From: Protopterus annectens
Taxonomy: Eukaryota; Chordata; Ceratodontiformes; Protopteridae
Length of the DNA: 64,000 nucleotides
NCBI RefSeq assembly: GCF_019279795.1
Contig: NC_056750.1
Span: forward strand, 826,363,501 to 826,427,500
Direction: 5' to 3'
Positions within the stretch are counted from its first letter, which is position 1, and every line of letters begins with the position of its first letter. The notes under the pieces were generated by a model. The model did no database searches and was not told where the DNA came from. It saw only the letters and a program-made list of their open reading frames with translations. This document shows, piece by piece, positions 10,776-22,014 of this stretch. The position numbers were made by a program, and so were the translations under genes.

Positions 10776-11309
10776 TGTAAAGGAAAACACAAAGGTCAAT
10801 GCACGTAAGGTTCAAGCAAGGCACCCTTTATTACTTGCAGCAAGGAGACAAAGCATGTATGCACAAGGTTTGTCTGATTTTCCATAGTTCAGCATGCTAT
10901 TCTTATACAGTTCTCTGCTTGTACATAGGAAAATATTGTTAGTTTTACTGCTGACATGGTCAGAAAAGAAGATATTGTTAGATTTACTGCTGACATAGCC
11001 AGAAAATTGCTGTCTTGCAAAAATATGTTTGAGAAAAACAACCTGGCCTTGGGCTAGTTTCAGCCCTCCTTTGTTTCTCACACTTCTTCAGCTGCCCAGT
11101 TCTTGATATGATACATTTGCCTAGGGTCAAGATACAACCCTGGCCTTAAATACACATTCTGCTGACTATGGTAGACTTCCAGGCGTCAGTTGTTCTCTTA
11201 TCAAGGTTTCCTGCAGCTGCAAATATTTCACACAGAATAAGCATATTAATTTCTTTTTAACCTTAAATGCAGCTAAGCTTGCACATTGCAGTTATACATT
11301 TTCTTAACA
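10776..11309 (-). mobile_element. solo LTR (534 bp) with 5-bp target duplication
   Basis: The element starts TGTAAAGGAAAAC and ends TTCTTAACA, so it has TG...CA ends, and it is flanked by GGTGA at 10,771-10,775 and again at 11,310-11,314. PLE2 coding sequence (RKEGVSIDTENALV before, CSKCNYCGFI after) resumes on each side. On the minus strand an AATAAA (10,827-10,832) and a TATA-like TGTATAAGAA upstream of it support minus orientation. A 35-bp direct repeat (10,933-10,967 and 10,972-11,006) lies in the presumed U3. No internal retroviral genes flank it, so it is a recombined solo LTR, probably of a retrovirus or Gypsy-type element. Confidence 0.85.
10933..11006 (-). repeat. 35-bp tandem repeat in solo LTR U3
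   Basis: ATATTGTTAGTTTTACTGCT at 10,933 and ATATTGTTAGATTTACTGCT at 10,972 start two 35-bp units, period 39. Tandem blocks in U3 are often transcriptional enhancers in retroviral LTRs; that role is inferred from position only. Confidence 0.75.
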
Positions 11310-11314
11310 GGTGA

Positions 11315-11754
11315 CATTACCTTGCTCTAAATGTAATTATTGTGGATTTATTTGATACCTCTTATACTTAACATATATTGGAGCACAGGAATCGTGGACC
11401 AGGGATTGTGGGTCTCTATAGATGGTTTATATCTTGTGCATATTTATTCTTCCATATCCCATATTCCATAGGCTTATTTTCATACACACATATGCATACA
11501 TGAGGTTTGAGCTTTAGTGGATGGGAATTTTTCTTTAAGTGCACTAGATGCATTTTCATTTTAAGGTTTTTATACATATATAAGTTGTTATATATTTTTA
11601 TTAATATTTTAATATATATTGTTTTTAATTTATACTAATGTTTATTATGTAATAGGTTTGAGCCCCTTTAATAGTGCAATTGAATTATTCTGGATTAAGG
11701 AGGATTGTGATGTATTACTATTTAAGAAATGGTTTGTGGTGGGTTCATTAACAT
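11315..11754 (+). pseudogene. PLE2 linker remnant and 3' UTR
   Basis: It resumes after the solo LTR with CSKCNYCGFI (about 11,323-11,352), the Cys cluster that precedes the GIY-YIG domain in PLE1 (CGFCKYCRYI) and PLE4 (CGRCGYCRYI). The endonuclease itself is not recognisable. The rest is AT-rich with TATATA runs around 11,570-11,630. Confidence 0.55.
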
Positions 11755-11790
11755 CTGAAGAAGCAGTTTTACAACTGTGAAAGCACTTAC
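11755..11790 (+). ncRNA. hammerhead-like core, PLE2 3' end
   Basis: CTGAAGA (11,755-11,761), A, stem GCAGTT (11,763-11,768), loop TTAC, AACTGT (11,773-11,778), GAAA (11,779-11,782), GCACTTAC. Stem II is six pairs including one G-U and differs completely in sequence from other copies while staying paired. An AATAAA follows at about 11,803. Complete stem III not found. Confidence 0.45.
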
Positions 11791-11879
11791 TTGTCTTGAG
11801 AGAATAAATTTGATTTAAACTAACCTGCATCTGTCTTTGCTTTGTACTGCCCTTTTGTGGATTTTTGGATTGATTGTTG

Positions 11880-12635
11880 CTTTGGGCAGAACATTTATCT
11901 GGTGTTTCTTGGTGTTTTTGCTTGGGTTTATCCTTTTTGTTATAAATATTATTTAAGGCAAGGCTACCGTGGTACAACACTGTGCTCTCTCTACTATTAT
12001 AAGACCATGGGAGATTACAAGTAGAACAGCAATCCATTGTAACTCTTAAGTGAGCAATCCAGTGGCCCTAAACATCACGATGTTACATTCTGAGGTCCCT
12101 GCTGAAAATATTTGTACCTGTGTGACTGGGGATTTATGAACAGTATTCATGCTTCTTTTTTTGTTAGCAGGAAGGAAGGTGTTTCAGAGAAAAAGTCTTG
12201 TATTTAACTGGAAGAAACAGAAAAGATGGAAATATTACACAAGGAGAACATAGGATAAGAACACTTTATATGCAGCTTAACCCATAATTTCAGGATTATC
12301 AGAATATTACAATAACCATTTCTCTAATCTCTACATAAGGATTTCGAATCTGTTCCTTAGCTGGGTTTTATGTCAGCATTCTTATCATAAGCATCTGATT
12401 ATTGCATACAACATATTGCAGTCTGTTAGGATCACTACCTGCAGAAGTTAACAGTGCTATCATTCAGTTTTCCTAAATAATTATAATTATACCAATTACA
12501 ATTAAGTATATATAACTATGGTAAAGCTATGCAGTGTTTATGCACTCAGGATAAAGCATTCTGGTACATTATAATTCAGTAATATAGTAACATTCCAGGG
12601 CTACTACATCCAAGCTATACCCTAATATATCACTG
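11880..12635. other. no recognisable gene
   Basis: AT-rich sequence between PLE2 and the first copy of the 1.2-kb dispersed repeat. Short ORFs only, none with a known motif. Confidence 0.4.
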
Positions 12636-13830
12636 TGATGCTCCTGCACTGGCCCAGTAATCAAGGAGCTTCAATCCTCATCACTGGCAACAGTGGGGGA
12701 CGTGCAGACTGGGAAGATGACAAGTGCACACACAGTAAAGTGCAATTTCACTTAAGAGCACACAGAGATCACAGTCAATCTGGGGCTGGTTTCTCCCTCT
12801 TTCTCCAGATACCCAATAAGACACCACACTGGCACAACTATAGAGTTGAGATCTCAGCTGAGTGGCCAAGCTAAGACCTCCAGCAACCCTCTCTGTCAAA
12901 CCAGTGATTCGTGTCCCTGTTCAAGCAGCTGACACACACATACTTTCAGATTTGATTTATACAAAAACACACATGCACACACATCTGGGAAAGGCTGGTG
13001 CAGGTTTACTAGCTATGTCCTCTTTTGCCCAGACCATAAGGTAGTTATCACTGCCACCAGCCAACTTTTTATCAGCTACTTTAAGGCCCTTAGCAAAGGG
13101 TGTCTAATCTTACTGTGTAATGTTACTATTAATCCAAATGGTACTTTAACCAAGAGCCAAGGCTATTAGGAGTGGCCCACAGTGTCACCAAATACATATG
13201 CAAGTACTCTCGGAGCTTAAATATGTCTCACAGATATCGGCCACAATGATAGGTTTAAATACATTTAATAACAAATAATAAAAGAACAAGACAATACTCA
13301 GTAGGTAATCAGTTACATCAGAGTTCAAAATCACAGGAAATATTTAAAACAACATTGCCGGACAATCTCGGATAAATAAAGAAAACACCTAAGCTATACT
13401 TTACTATATTCCTATCTGCCCTAAAAACATACTTACAGAACAACAAGCAGGCAGATGTGGTGAGTGGATATTTCCCAGCTGATGTAGTCAGGTCAAAGAC
13501 AAATACAAAATGCCCCCCCCCCTCACTCTCTCTCTCTCTCTCCATGTATGTCAAAAAGTTCTTAAATTAATATCAAATGTTACTGCTGGATTAGCTTGGA
13601 TGACATTATTTTTTCTCACCTGACTTTAGTTCCCAAGCTAAACCCCCATTCGCAGAAAGCACCAACATTTAGTATCTCCCTGTGAAAAAATACATAAAGG
13701 CTTTTCCTCAGATGTTTGCAGATCCCGGAAGTCCTAAAACAATAAAACACTTCTATATCTCAGGCCTAGTTATTATCTCTCTTTCAAGGCAACACAGAGA
13801 GTCCACTAGTATAGACATCCTGTCTCCTGT
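12636..13830. repeat. 1.2-kb dispersed repeat, copy 1
   Basis: It aligns directly, in the same orientation, with 61,387-62,545: CCTGCACTGGCCCAGTAATCAA at the start, GAGATCACAGTCA, CCAGTGNTTCGTGTCCCTG, TTGATTTATA, AGTGTCACCAAATACAT and AATAATAAAAG...ACAAGACAATACTCA. Similarity fades past about 13,745 but seems to continue to about 13,830. The start (TGATGCTCC here, TGACTGGTACC in copy 2) with TG could be an LTR end. No ORF with known motifs, so the class is unknown. Confidence 0.8.
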
Positions 13831-14067
13831 TGACTGAAACTGAAAGGTAACATTTCCTGTTTATGGCCCAGCAATAAAGTACTTCAGTCTCAATTATTCT
13901 TAAGTTTTGCAAGTTAATCTAAGTTCCAGTAGGGTACACTGTGGATACATCTCTTAAGCTCAGTACTGTACAAACCCTGTTCAACACATACTTCTCTACC
14001 AGCAGTTTGATACACACATAACATACAGTTCTAATATAGTGGTAACACAAGCAATTGCATTATGCTG

Positions 14068-14229
14068 ATATTCCCAAATGACTTATAACTATTTACGAAA
14101 TTCCAGATAACTGAGCTGGCAGTATCTCCTTCTGTCACACTTCTGTATAAATTATATTAATATTCCCAAATGACATATAATTGTTTACAAAATTCCAGAT
14201 AGCTGGGCTGGCAGCATTTCCTTTTGTGA
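14068..14229. repeat. 70-bp direct repeat pair, period about 91
   Basis: ATATTCCCAAATGACTTATAACTATTTAC... (14,068) and ATATTCCCAAATGACATATAATTGTTTAC... (14,159) run to GGCAGTATCTCCTTCTGTCAC and GGCAGCATTTCCTTTTGTGAC. A local tandem duplication just downstream of the dispersed repeat; function unknown. Confidence 0.8.
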
Positions 14230-14521
14230 CAATCACAGTAAAACATTCTTATATAAACAGATATTGTCTCAATAAACATGTACAGTAAATGACTGTTATA
14301 CAGCAAGACTAATGCATTATGCAACAAAAATGTAAAGCATTCTGCAATAAAAGTATTATATGCAGCAAGTATACAAGTAATAATGTGTGCAGTAACTAAC
14401 CTTAGTTCTAGAAGTGAGCACAGTGTTCAGTACCAATGTGAAAAGAGCAAAGGGAAAAAGAAATGCTGGATAGGGGGGCTACCATAATTTGTTTAAGCAG
14501 ACACTAAACTGCAGGGATAAC

Positions 14522-14523
<2 letters not shown>

Positions 14524-14574
<51 letters not shown>
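14524..14574. repeat. (GT)n microsatellite
   Basis: About 25 uninterrupted GT dinucleotides. Confidence 0.98.
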
Positions 14575-14575
<1 letters not shown>

Positions 14576-15350
14576 AAAGGAGTCAGAGTCCTTAACATAC
14601 ATTACTTAAAAGGCTGAGAGAATTATACTTACTGCTGCCTGTCTTTTCACACATTCCAAGATAGTGGAGAGTAATCAGCAGATTGTATGCACACTTTAGA
14701 GAACTTTCCCAAGTTATGGAATCACTTATGTCTTATGTGTTGTGCTTTCAGTAGAACAACAGTATGTAATAGGAGGAAAATCCAGCAACTCACTAACAGC
14801 CAAAACAATAGCTGAAAGAATTATGGGGATCTCTGTCTCTCTCTTTTAATGCACAGCATCCTTTATATCATAATATTTCTATTTCTTGCTGACTTGGGTA
14901 TTTTATACTGCATATTGTTTCCTTGGGAGATGGTACCTTAAATGCAGAATACTGGCAAATTGTAGGGTCTTCTACACATACTGCCCTATCCCTGCAGACT
15001 CTCCAATTGAATGTGCACTTTAGGGCTCAGGACTTGTAAATGATAATTTAACTGTAGTTAGAGCAAAGATCAAGTCAATGCCTTTTTGCAGTGCTACAAC
15101 CAATCAGCCTGTCCATTTGTTTCAACGTATGTTTCTAAATAGCTTTCAATTAAATTGATTTAGCTTAAAAAATTAACTCTGTATAGTAACTGGAAGAGGA
15201 CCAACTATAGATTCCTTTGGATGAACTGTTTTCTCCCTGATGCTGAATAACATAATTTTATCACACTGTCTGCTTCTTTAAACAACACCAATATCTTCAA
15301 TGAATCCATAAGTATGTCTACATGCAGCCCAGTGATATGAACGCATGCAT
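14575..15350. other. no recognisable gene
   Basis: Anonymous AT-rich DNA between the microsatellite and the SINE. No long ORF or repeat structure seen. Confidence 0.4.
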
Positions 15351-15356
15351 CTCTAC

Positions 15357-15545
15357 ATGTGAATATTGATTACAGGTTTGTAGGTAATTACTAGACTAGC
15401 TGCCCTTGCAGGCCAGTTTAAGCCTAGCCAATTTCCTTCAAAGGTGAGAAATAAACCCTGTGTCTGCAAGGTAGACACCTTAACTATTATGCCAACACCA
15501 TACAGTATTTTACTAACTGCCATGAATACTTTTACAGCAACTTCC
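15357..15545 (-). mobile_element. tRNA-derived SINE with CR1-family tail
   Basis: On the minus strand the 5' part resembles a tRNA-type pol III promoter (TGTTGGCATAATAGTTAAGG as box A region, CTTGCAGACACAGGGTTTATTTC as degraded box B region). The 3' part reads TTGGCTAGGCTTAAACTGGCC...GCTAGTCTAGTAATTACCTACAAACCTGTAATCAA, matching the 3' end of the CR1-like LINEs at 23,030, 36,600 and 56,666. A tRNA head with a LINE tail defines a SINE mobilised by that LINE. Boundaries are approximate. Confidence 0.6.
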
Positions 15546-15559
15546 CTCATAATTTATGC

Positions 15560-17335
15560 CTGTTTTTTGTCCTTGGGGTCAGATGCTTCAATTTCTTATT
15601 TTACATCAATATAAATAAAATAAAAATGACTAGGCATGATGACTTGATATAATTTCTTTATACTAGCTCTGTCTTTTGAAGATAAAAATATATGTAAAGA
15701 CAAATGGTTATGTAATCTCAGCACTAGTAAATATTTACTTGAGGATCAAATCAGGTCTGTGAAAAACAAGTATGTTGGATTCTTAAGATATGTTAGCCAG
15801 TTTTTATGGGCACATTGCCATTAGGGATCTCGTGAGTGGAGTACAGCACAGATTTTTTTAAGGGCAGTTGTGAAGATATAGCCGAAAAAGAAACATGATG
15901 CTTTTGAAGTGATCACAATGCTATTAAAGTATGTTCTTTACAACCAGGTATATGCTGACGATCTTTATTGTGGAGAAGTATTCAGCATGCCAAATAGTGA
16001 TCCTGTGCTTCTCAAATCACCCCATACTGTCATTGTTGGGTAAATAATTATATAACTTAGCTGCCAAAAAATTAAACACTAGGCCTGAGACACCAAAGGA
16101 TCTAGTAGGTAGGAAACAGTCCTTAAAGAAAGTGGTGACAGAACTTAAGTCCAAAAAGAAATGGAACATTTAAGATGAAGTCAGACTAAGCAAGTGCATT
16201 AAGTAGATGAAATGGGAGCAGGACATTACAAGAGCAAACATTTGATGAAAATTGTAAAAACATATGAGTGAAAGACACAAGTGTAATAGAAACAAAGACA
16301 CTGACGTCTGACAGAAGTCACGATGGCATGCAGCTGCACTGATTGCCAAACTAGCACCTTCAGGCTCAGTTAATGCTGAATTTAATCTAGATAAAGAAGC
16401 AATCTTTTTGTTTTACCTCAATGTCAAATATGGTCGTTCAGGTATATCTGTAACAAACATAAAAGAAACACAGCCAATGGCATTCTCTAATGTATAGGTG
16501 GGAATAATGCTTGTAGAGCAGATGTGACATTATCAGATGAAGAAGATACTTAGCAGTCCAGTAGAAGCTGACAGGGTGCTAGTCACTCCAAAAATGTTCA
16601 GCTCAGAATTTGTGCTTAGAGATGTAGTATAAGAAAATTATGTATCTTTATAAATGTATTATACAAAAAAATAACACACACAAACAATACAAACTGCTAT
16701 AATATGAAAGATTAAAAGAAAAGCATTTGCTTAAACTGATACTGTGCTTGACAGTATATAATATGATGCAATGTCACTAGAAGTCCTTGAAAGTCAGGTA
16801 AAGATAATTAAGTCCAGTTAAACAAAGACCATTAAAGATGTGCAAAAATGAGTGCAAGCAAGACAAAGGAAACGTTTAAGAGGAGTCATGAATGGCGATA
16901 CGATAATCGATGACATACTCATTTAGAAGGAATGTAGAAAGCAATGCTTGCAAATACTATGAGGGATATTGTTAATATATGGATCGGTTTTCATAGTCTG
17001 GGGCTTCACGTTTTCGGAAATCTACTGAGTGGTGCTATGTGGTTATACAAATCATGATTGTTCAGGATGCCTCCCTATCACAAAAGCCTAACATACTTAA
17101 GGCATAAGTGATTGGGGAACAGCTAATACACAGATAAGAGCCATTACACATTTGTGTATCAGTAGGATTCATAAATGCAAATCTAAAAATGAATTTATTT
17201 TCATAGTAAACATGTAAATTACCCTGAACTGTATGCTAGTAAGCTGCAATTTACATAGAGAATACACAGTTGTGAGGGGAAGGCAGAAAACTGCCATACA
17301 TTTTAAAAGGAGGTAAAAATATTGAGTCACTTAAA
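15560..17335. other. no recognisable gene
   Basis: AT-rich DNA with only very short ORFs. Around 16,090-16,480 a purine-rich stretch looks like decayed coding sequence, but no frame shows a motif I can name. Confidence 0.35.
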
Positions 17336-17339
17336 TAAA

Positions 17340-18065
17340 TATATATTTTTTATTTTTCGTGCTTGTGTCTACATGGATAAAATACTGAAGTGGTCATTGG
17401 AGGAAATGTTTCAGTTTGGAGTCGGTGAACTACTTATGCATATATGGACAGACTTCTGCAGGGGTCGTTAGGGAAATATTTCATTTTGATGTCAGTGAAG
17501 TGCTTGAGCATACTTGTTAAAACTACTGAAGGGGTTGCTTGAGGGAATGTTTCATTCTGGTGCTTGTGTAAAACTAGACATACTACTGAAGGGATCACTG
17601 GGCGAAATGTTTAATGTTGGTGCTTGTACATACTTTGATATGATGCTGAAGGGATTGCTTTGGGGAAAATGTTTCATTTGGGTACTTATGTGTACTTGGA
17701 TTATACTCCTGAAGGAATTTGTGGGGTAATTGTTTCATTTTGGTGCTTGCACATTCTTGGACATACTACTGAAGGGATCGCCTGGGGGAATGTTTCATTT
17801 TGGTGATTGTGCATACTTGGACAAATTGCTGAAGGGATCAGTGGGGGAAATGTTTCATTTTGTTTTAAGTGAAGTACATGTGCATACGTGTTCAGATTGC
17901 TGAAGTGATTGCTGGACAAATTAATTTTATTTTGTGTTATTTTAATGCTTGGGCCTATTTAGACAACCTAGTGAAGGGGTTGATGGGGGGAAATGATTCA
18001 TTTGTGTGTCAGGGACATGCTTGTACCTACATGGATATACTACTGAACGGTTGGCTGGGGGCAGA
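17340..18065. repeat. degenerate 60-72 bp minisatellite, about 11 units
   Basis: A unit of the form CATACTTGGACATACTACTGAAGGGAT...GGGGGAAATGTTTCATTTTGGTGCTTGTG recurs. CTGAAGG-type anchors at 17,526, 17,586, 17,646, 17,709, 17,769, 17,829 and 17,900 give periods of 60, 60, 63, 60, 60 and 71, with looser units on both sides. Because 60 is divisible by three, frames stay open on both strands (17,514-17,729 plus; 17,701-17,919 minus). I regard those as by-products. Confidence 0.85.
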
Positions 18066-18414
18066 TTTGTGGATTGTAACTCAGATATTAAAGGTGAACT
18101 ATCACTTCCAGCAATGGATCTGTATACTGCATGGATATTAGACTATGAATCACAAGAACACCTCATTAGCATAATGTGCTTTACAAAATTTCTTATTTAC
18201 ATCTCATTATACTTAAGGCATTTTGCATTAGCATAAATGGCCTATATGAATCTTGCCTCTGCTACCCTCATTTGCAAACAGTGGGGATATCCTTGTCACA
18301 TTTATGAAAATTACTATGAATAACATCCATAAACATCAAAGCAAATGGCATGACATGCATAATTTAAGCAATTGTAAGCTGTACGAAGCAGAGAAATAAC
18401 AATACATTTAATCA

Positions 18415-18590
18415 TCATCATAATTACCATTTGTTAACCAGGTATTTACATTGGACATAAAGTTCCTTCCCAGTGGTAACCAGGGAGCAATGCCTGGTTA
18501 AGTGAGTTGGTCACACAGAAGGCAAATGACAGGTGAAGGACTCAACCCTTATACCACAGTAACTACACCTAACAGGCTTAACACTTTGCT
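18415..18590 (-). mobile_element. L2-tail / MIR-like SINE fragment
   Basis: On the minus strand the end reads ACCTGGTTAACAAATGG after CCCTGGTTACCACTGGGAAGG, resembling the L2-like tail elsewhere in the window. Ahead of it lies a MIR-like core (reverse of AGTTGGTCACACAGAAGGCAAATGACAGG...GACTCAACCC). Probably a SINE using the L2-like LINE; the assignment rests on short similarity. Confidence 0.45.
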
Positions 18591-18599
18591 TCAGCTTCC

Positions 18600-19335
18600 A
18601 GAATAATAGAGCATCATACGACAAAAATGTTCAAAAAGGATTGTGTATGAAAGTGGATTTACACACAGTGAATGAAGTAAATTCAGGTGTTAGACCAGAA
18701 GTGACAGTCATTGGTTTGAGATGGACCACAGAAGTGTAAGTTAGGTTCTTACATGTTTCCCTCCAGCATGTACTTATGTAGCCCATATTTGGAGATTCAT
18801 ATTCCAAAATAAAGATTAATAATTACCATGGGATTGTAGGATTAGGTTTCTTAAGATCCTCAGAGATCAATAATAATCACCTATGAACACTCAAATCCAG
18901 ATGTCAAAATGATATCAGGATATGTGTATTCAAGGGCAATTAATTATTGACCAAGAATTATGACATCTTGCTTCAGCATTAGATATAATCACTGAACAAA
19001 ATACAAAGTGCATTTGAAAACCTAGACCTCATCAGGTTAACATTAGCTTGGCCTCACACATGAGGCTAGACACTACACTATGCTATTTGCATACCTTTAT
19101 CTATAAAGGTATTAAAAGTCTCGTATGCGCTATCAGTTTTGCTGAAGAAATCTTCGTCTCTCACTCAACATATGGTTTATGGGATACCAAATTTTTAAAC
19201 TTCATTGATGGTTTTTGCAAGGACAAGACAGAACTTGATAAATGAAAGGACTGAGACCTCACTCTAGAGAAAAGTAAATTTGAAAAAGATCAGCCAAAAT
19301 GTTATGGTGGTGGTGTTTTAAAGACTAGAATGATT
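18600..19335. other. no recognisable gene
   Basis: Anonymous AT-rich DNA. The open stretch 19,048-19,245 has no recognisable motif. Confidence 0.35.
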
Positions 19336-19930
19336 AGCCAGAGTGCCTACTAAGGAGAATAACATATTGGATGATGTTCTTACTAACATGGGAGCATCTT
19401 GTATCATCCCTTGCGGATCTTCAGCACTTGTTAGGTCTGACCATTATGCAGTCTCCTTTAAAATCAAAAATGAAACCAGAGATCCCTTCCACCCAAAGTA
19501 AGACAAACTTCCCACTACTAAGTGATACACTGCCAAGCTTCACCTCGCCACCAAACTCAGTTACCTCCTCTGAATATGTGGAAATGTACAACATCACACT
19601 ATATATACCAGCATGTAAACAGCTGCATAGATGCAGCTGTACCTTGTAGAATAAGCACAGGGCAAACCCTAGAAACAAACCCAAAAGGAGTAACTATAAT
19701 ATCAACCAGCTTTTTATAAAAGGAAAAGAATTTTCAGCAAAAGTCAGTTCCAAGAATGTTAGAGCTCTTGTCACTGATATAAACAAACAGCTCAGGAGCT
19801 TAATAAAGTCCATCAAAGCCAAGTCTAAGGATGGATGGGATGATTTAGTCAAGAGAGACCCTCCCCCAAAAAACAGTATTAGTATTGTTAGTATAGATTT
19901 TATGGAAATCAAGCATGTTGTTTGGCAATA
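19336..19930 (+). pseudogene. CR1-like LINE endonuclease C-terminus fragment
   Basis: The frame starting about 19,368 reads DDVLTNMGASCIIPCGSSAL then VRSDHYAVSFKIK, with the SDH catalytic block at about 19,437-19,445. Downstream, to about 19,900, decayed sequence fits the linker between endonuclease and reverse transcriptase. No RT follows. A truncated, dead LINE scrap. Confidence 0.6.
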
Positions 19931-22010
19931 GACAGACATGAAATAGCTTTTGATTGTGTGCTGTGAGTAATGTAATCCCACAGAGAGAATCCTTATTGCT
20001 AGTAATGCATAAATACAAATTTACAAGCTATCTAATAGTTCACTTCATGTTAAAACCTGATAGTTGCTAACTTATGGTTTATGCCACTGTACCTTATCTA
20101 GTCTTGTTACGGCATCATTTTAAAACACCACTATTGAACATGTATGGCTATTGGTATTTTCTGATGTAATCAGCTGTTCTACCCGCTTCAACTTTTACTA
20201 AGAAGAGATTATTAAGAAGTGTGGATCACTGTAGAGCAAACCCAAGAGTGCATTTGGAACTAATTCTTTCAATGTATGTGTTCCAGTTTTATAGTTTTAC
20301 TTGCTAATGTAACAACTGTAGCAGCTGTACAGTGCAGAATGAAATGATTTTCACTTGGGCTTTCTCTCCCTCTATCTCTCTCCAGGAATGCAAGTAATAA
20401 AGTGTGCCAATGTATTTCAAAAGCAATAACATGCGTTGTTTCATTTGGTCACACCCTTAATGTTGAAGTTAATTGAAAATGACAAAAACTGATGTCGGGC
20501 AAACATCAGATGTTCTTGCTTTACATTTCTCACCAGATCTCCAAACAAAAACATTTACATGCTGTCCTCTCCTACAACCTAAGACAGTTTGACCACTGCA
20601 ACTTGGAATTCTGCCTTTGAATTTGGAAGGGAAAGTGGAACAGGACATTGTGTCAAGACCAAAACTTAGCACATAGTAAAAAGTTTGATGGCTGCAAGAG
20701 AGGGGTCAGTTTTATTTGCAGTACACTTGTTTTTAATTATTCCTGCTAGTTCTGCAATGGACATTAAGCAGAAAGTTTTAACGTCATCTTTTATAAACTC
20801 TGCGTATCAAAAACTCACTTCTGTTTCCTTTCAACCTGTGAGCAGGCAAAATGGAATAGTCAAAGGCTTTCTAGGTGGTAATTTTAGTACTTTGAGATAA
20901 TAGTGAAGTAAGATAACCATGTCTAAGTGTATATAACATAAGTCACTGAATGAAATTAACTAAGGAAATATACATTTACTTAAGTTTCTTAGCTTTGACG
21001 TATCTACACGTGTTTCTTTTACATACTTTATTACTCTAAGCTGGAAACACAGATGTCAGCTTTATGTGTATAATAAAATAACATTATCCTCTACCCAATT
21101 TCTCAGAACAGTCTCAGCCTTTGAAAAGTTTATTTAAATGCAGTACAGTTCAATAAAAGTACAGTTGAACAAGTACAAGATGTCTAGTCTGTATTTTGTA
21201 ATGATATCAGAGTATTACAAATACTAAATTTGCCTGGATTTATGATCTTTGCACTTTAGTAATGTTGTTGCTTGACTGGACACATTATTTGAAATATTAC
21301 ATCAGAAACTTGTTCTGCTAATGAATAGAAATGTAGGGCTCGATGTCAAAAGCAGGGTTACAGAAAAGTCTGTGTCTATGAGAAAGGGAGAGAGAGAGAG
21401 ACAGAGCACATGTATCACCTGTAGTAACAAGCGTAACTTGCAGTTTACAAGCAAGTCTTGGTGCATGTGCGTAATGGCTGAACCAGTGAAACACATGATG
21501 CAATATCCCCCCCCAACGAAAAGGACTATGTATCCTCCTTCACAAGTAAATAAATAGGGAACATAATGAGCAGATATACATACTTTTGTATCATATACCA
21601 TCTTCAGTCCAGCATAGTAACCTGCAAGTGAATTAAGGCTTGTGAGGGCTTATTTTAACCGTTATCTTATTGAATTCTGAAGTAAGTAACATTTGAAATA
21701 TGCAGAAAAATGACAATATTATTGTATTTAAAAAATTTAATTATCTTTGCAGCCAAGACTCCATAACCTGAAACTGACAGCACAAAGAGACAGCGAGAAA
21801 ATCAAGAGAGAACACTTTAGCTTACAAAAAAATAAAATAAAAGAAAAAAGAACTCACAGCATGTGGTATCCAGCTCGTTCACCGCCACGTACAGAAATGA
21901 ATAAAGTCCGACAAAAATACAATGCTTTTATCTGGAACTCTCTATCTGCTTAACCAGTCAAATTACAAAAATAAAATAACACTTCAGGGTCATGATAAAA
22001 TAACACTCAG
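19931..22010. other. no recognisable gene
   Basis: About 2 kb of AT-rich DNA. The short ORFs at 20,685-20,900 and 21,321-21,557 have no motif I can name. Their overlap with low-complexity AGAGAG sequence at 21,389-21,402 argues against coding. Confidence 0.35.
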
Positions 22011-22014
22011 TCAA

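Larger units (their letters stand above)
9095..11880 (+). mobile_element. PLE2, 5'-truncated Penelope-like element
   Basis: Second PLE in tandem with PLE1, same strand. Its coding sequence starts mid N-terminal domain (YGNNEASVCNTTFSKPSTF) and runs to the Cys cluster. It is interrupted by a solo LTR at 10,776-11,309, and its 3' UTR carries a hammerhead-like core at 11,755. The GIY-YIG domain is mostly lost after 11,380. The 3' border near 11,880 is a guess from resemblance of the AATAAA-containing end to other PLE ends. Confidence 0.75.

Noticed and set aside
11645-12037. 130-codon minus-strand ORF
   Set aside because: It lies across the PLE2 3' UTR and its hammerhead-like core and has biased Ser/Asn/Lys composition; no domain.
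15420-15500. tRNA gene
   Set aside because: Box-like sequence is present, but no cloverleaf can be drawn and a LINE-type tail follows. It is a SINE head.
16090-16500. Decayed coding sequence of an unknown element
   Set aside because: Purine-rich and lysine-rich in translation, but no frame gives a recognisable block.
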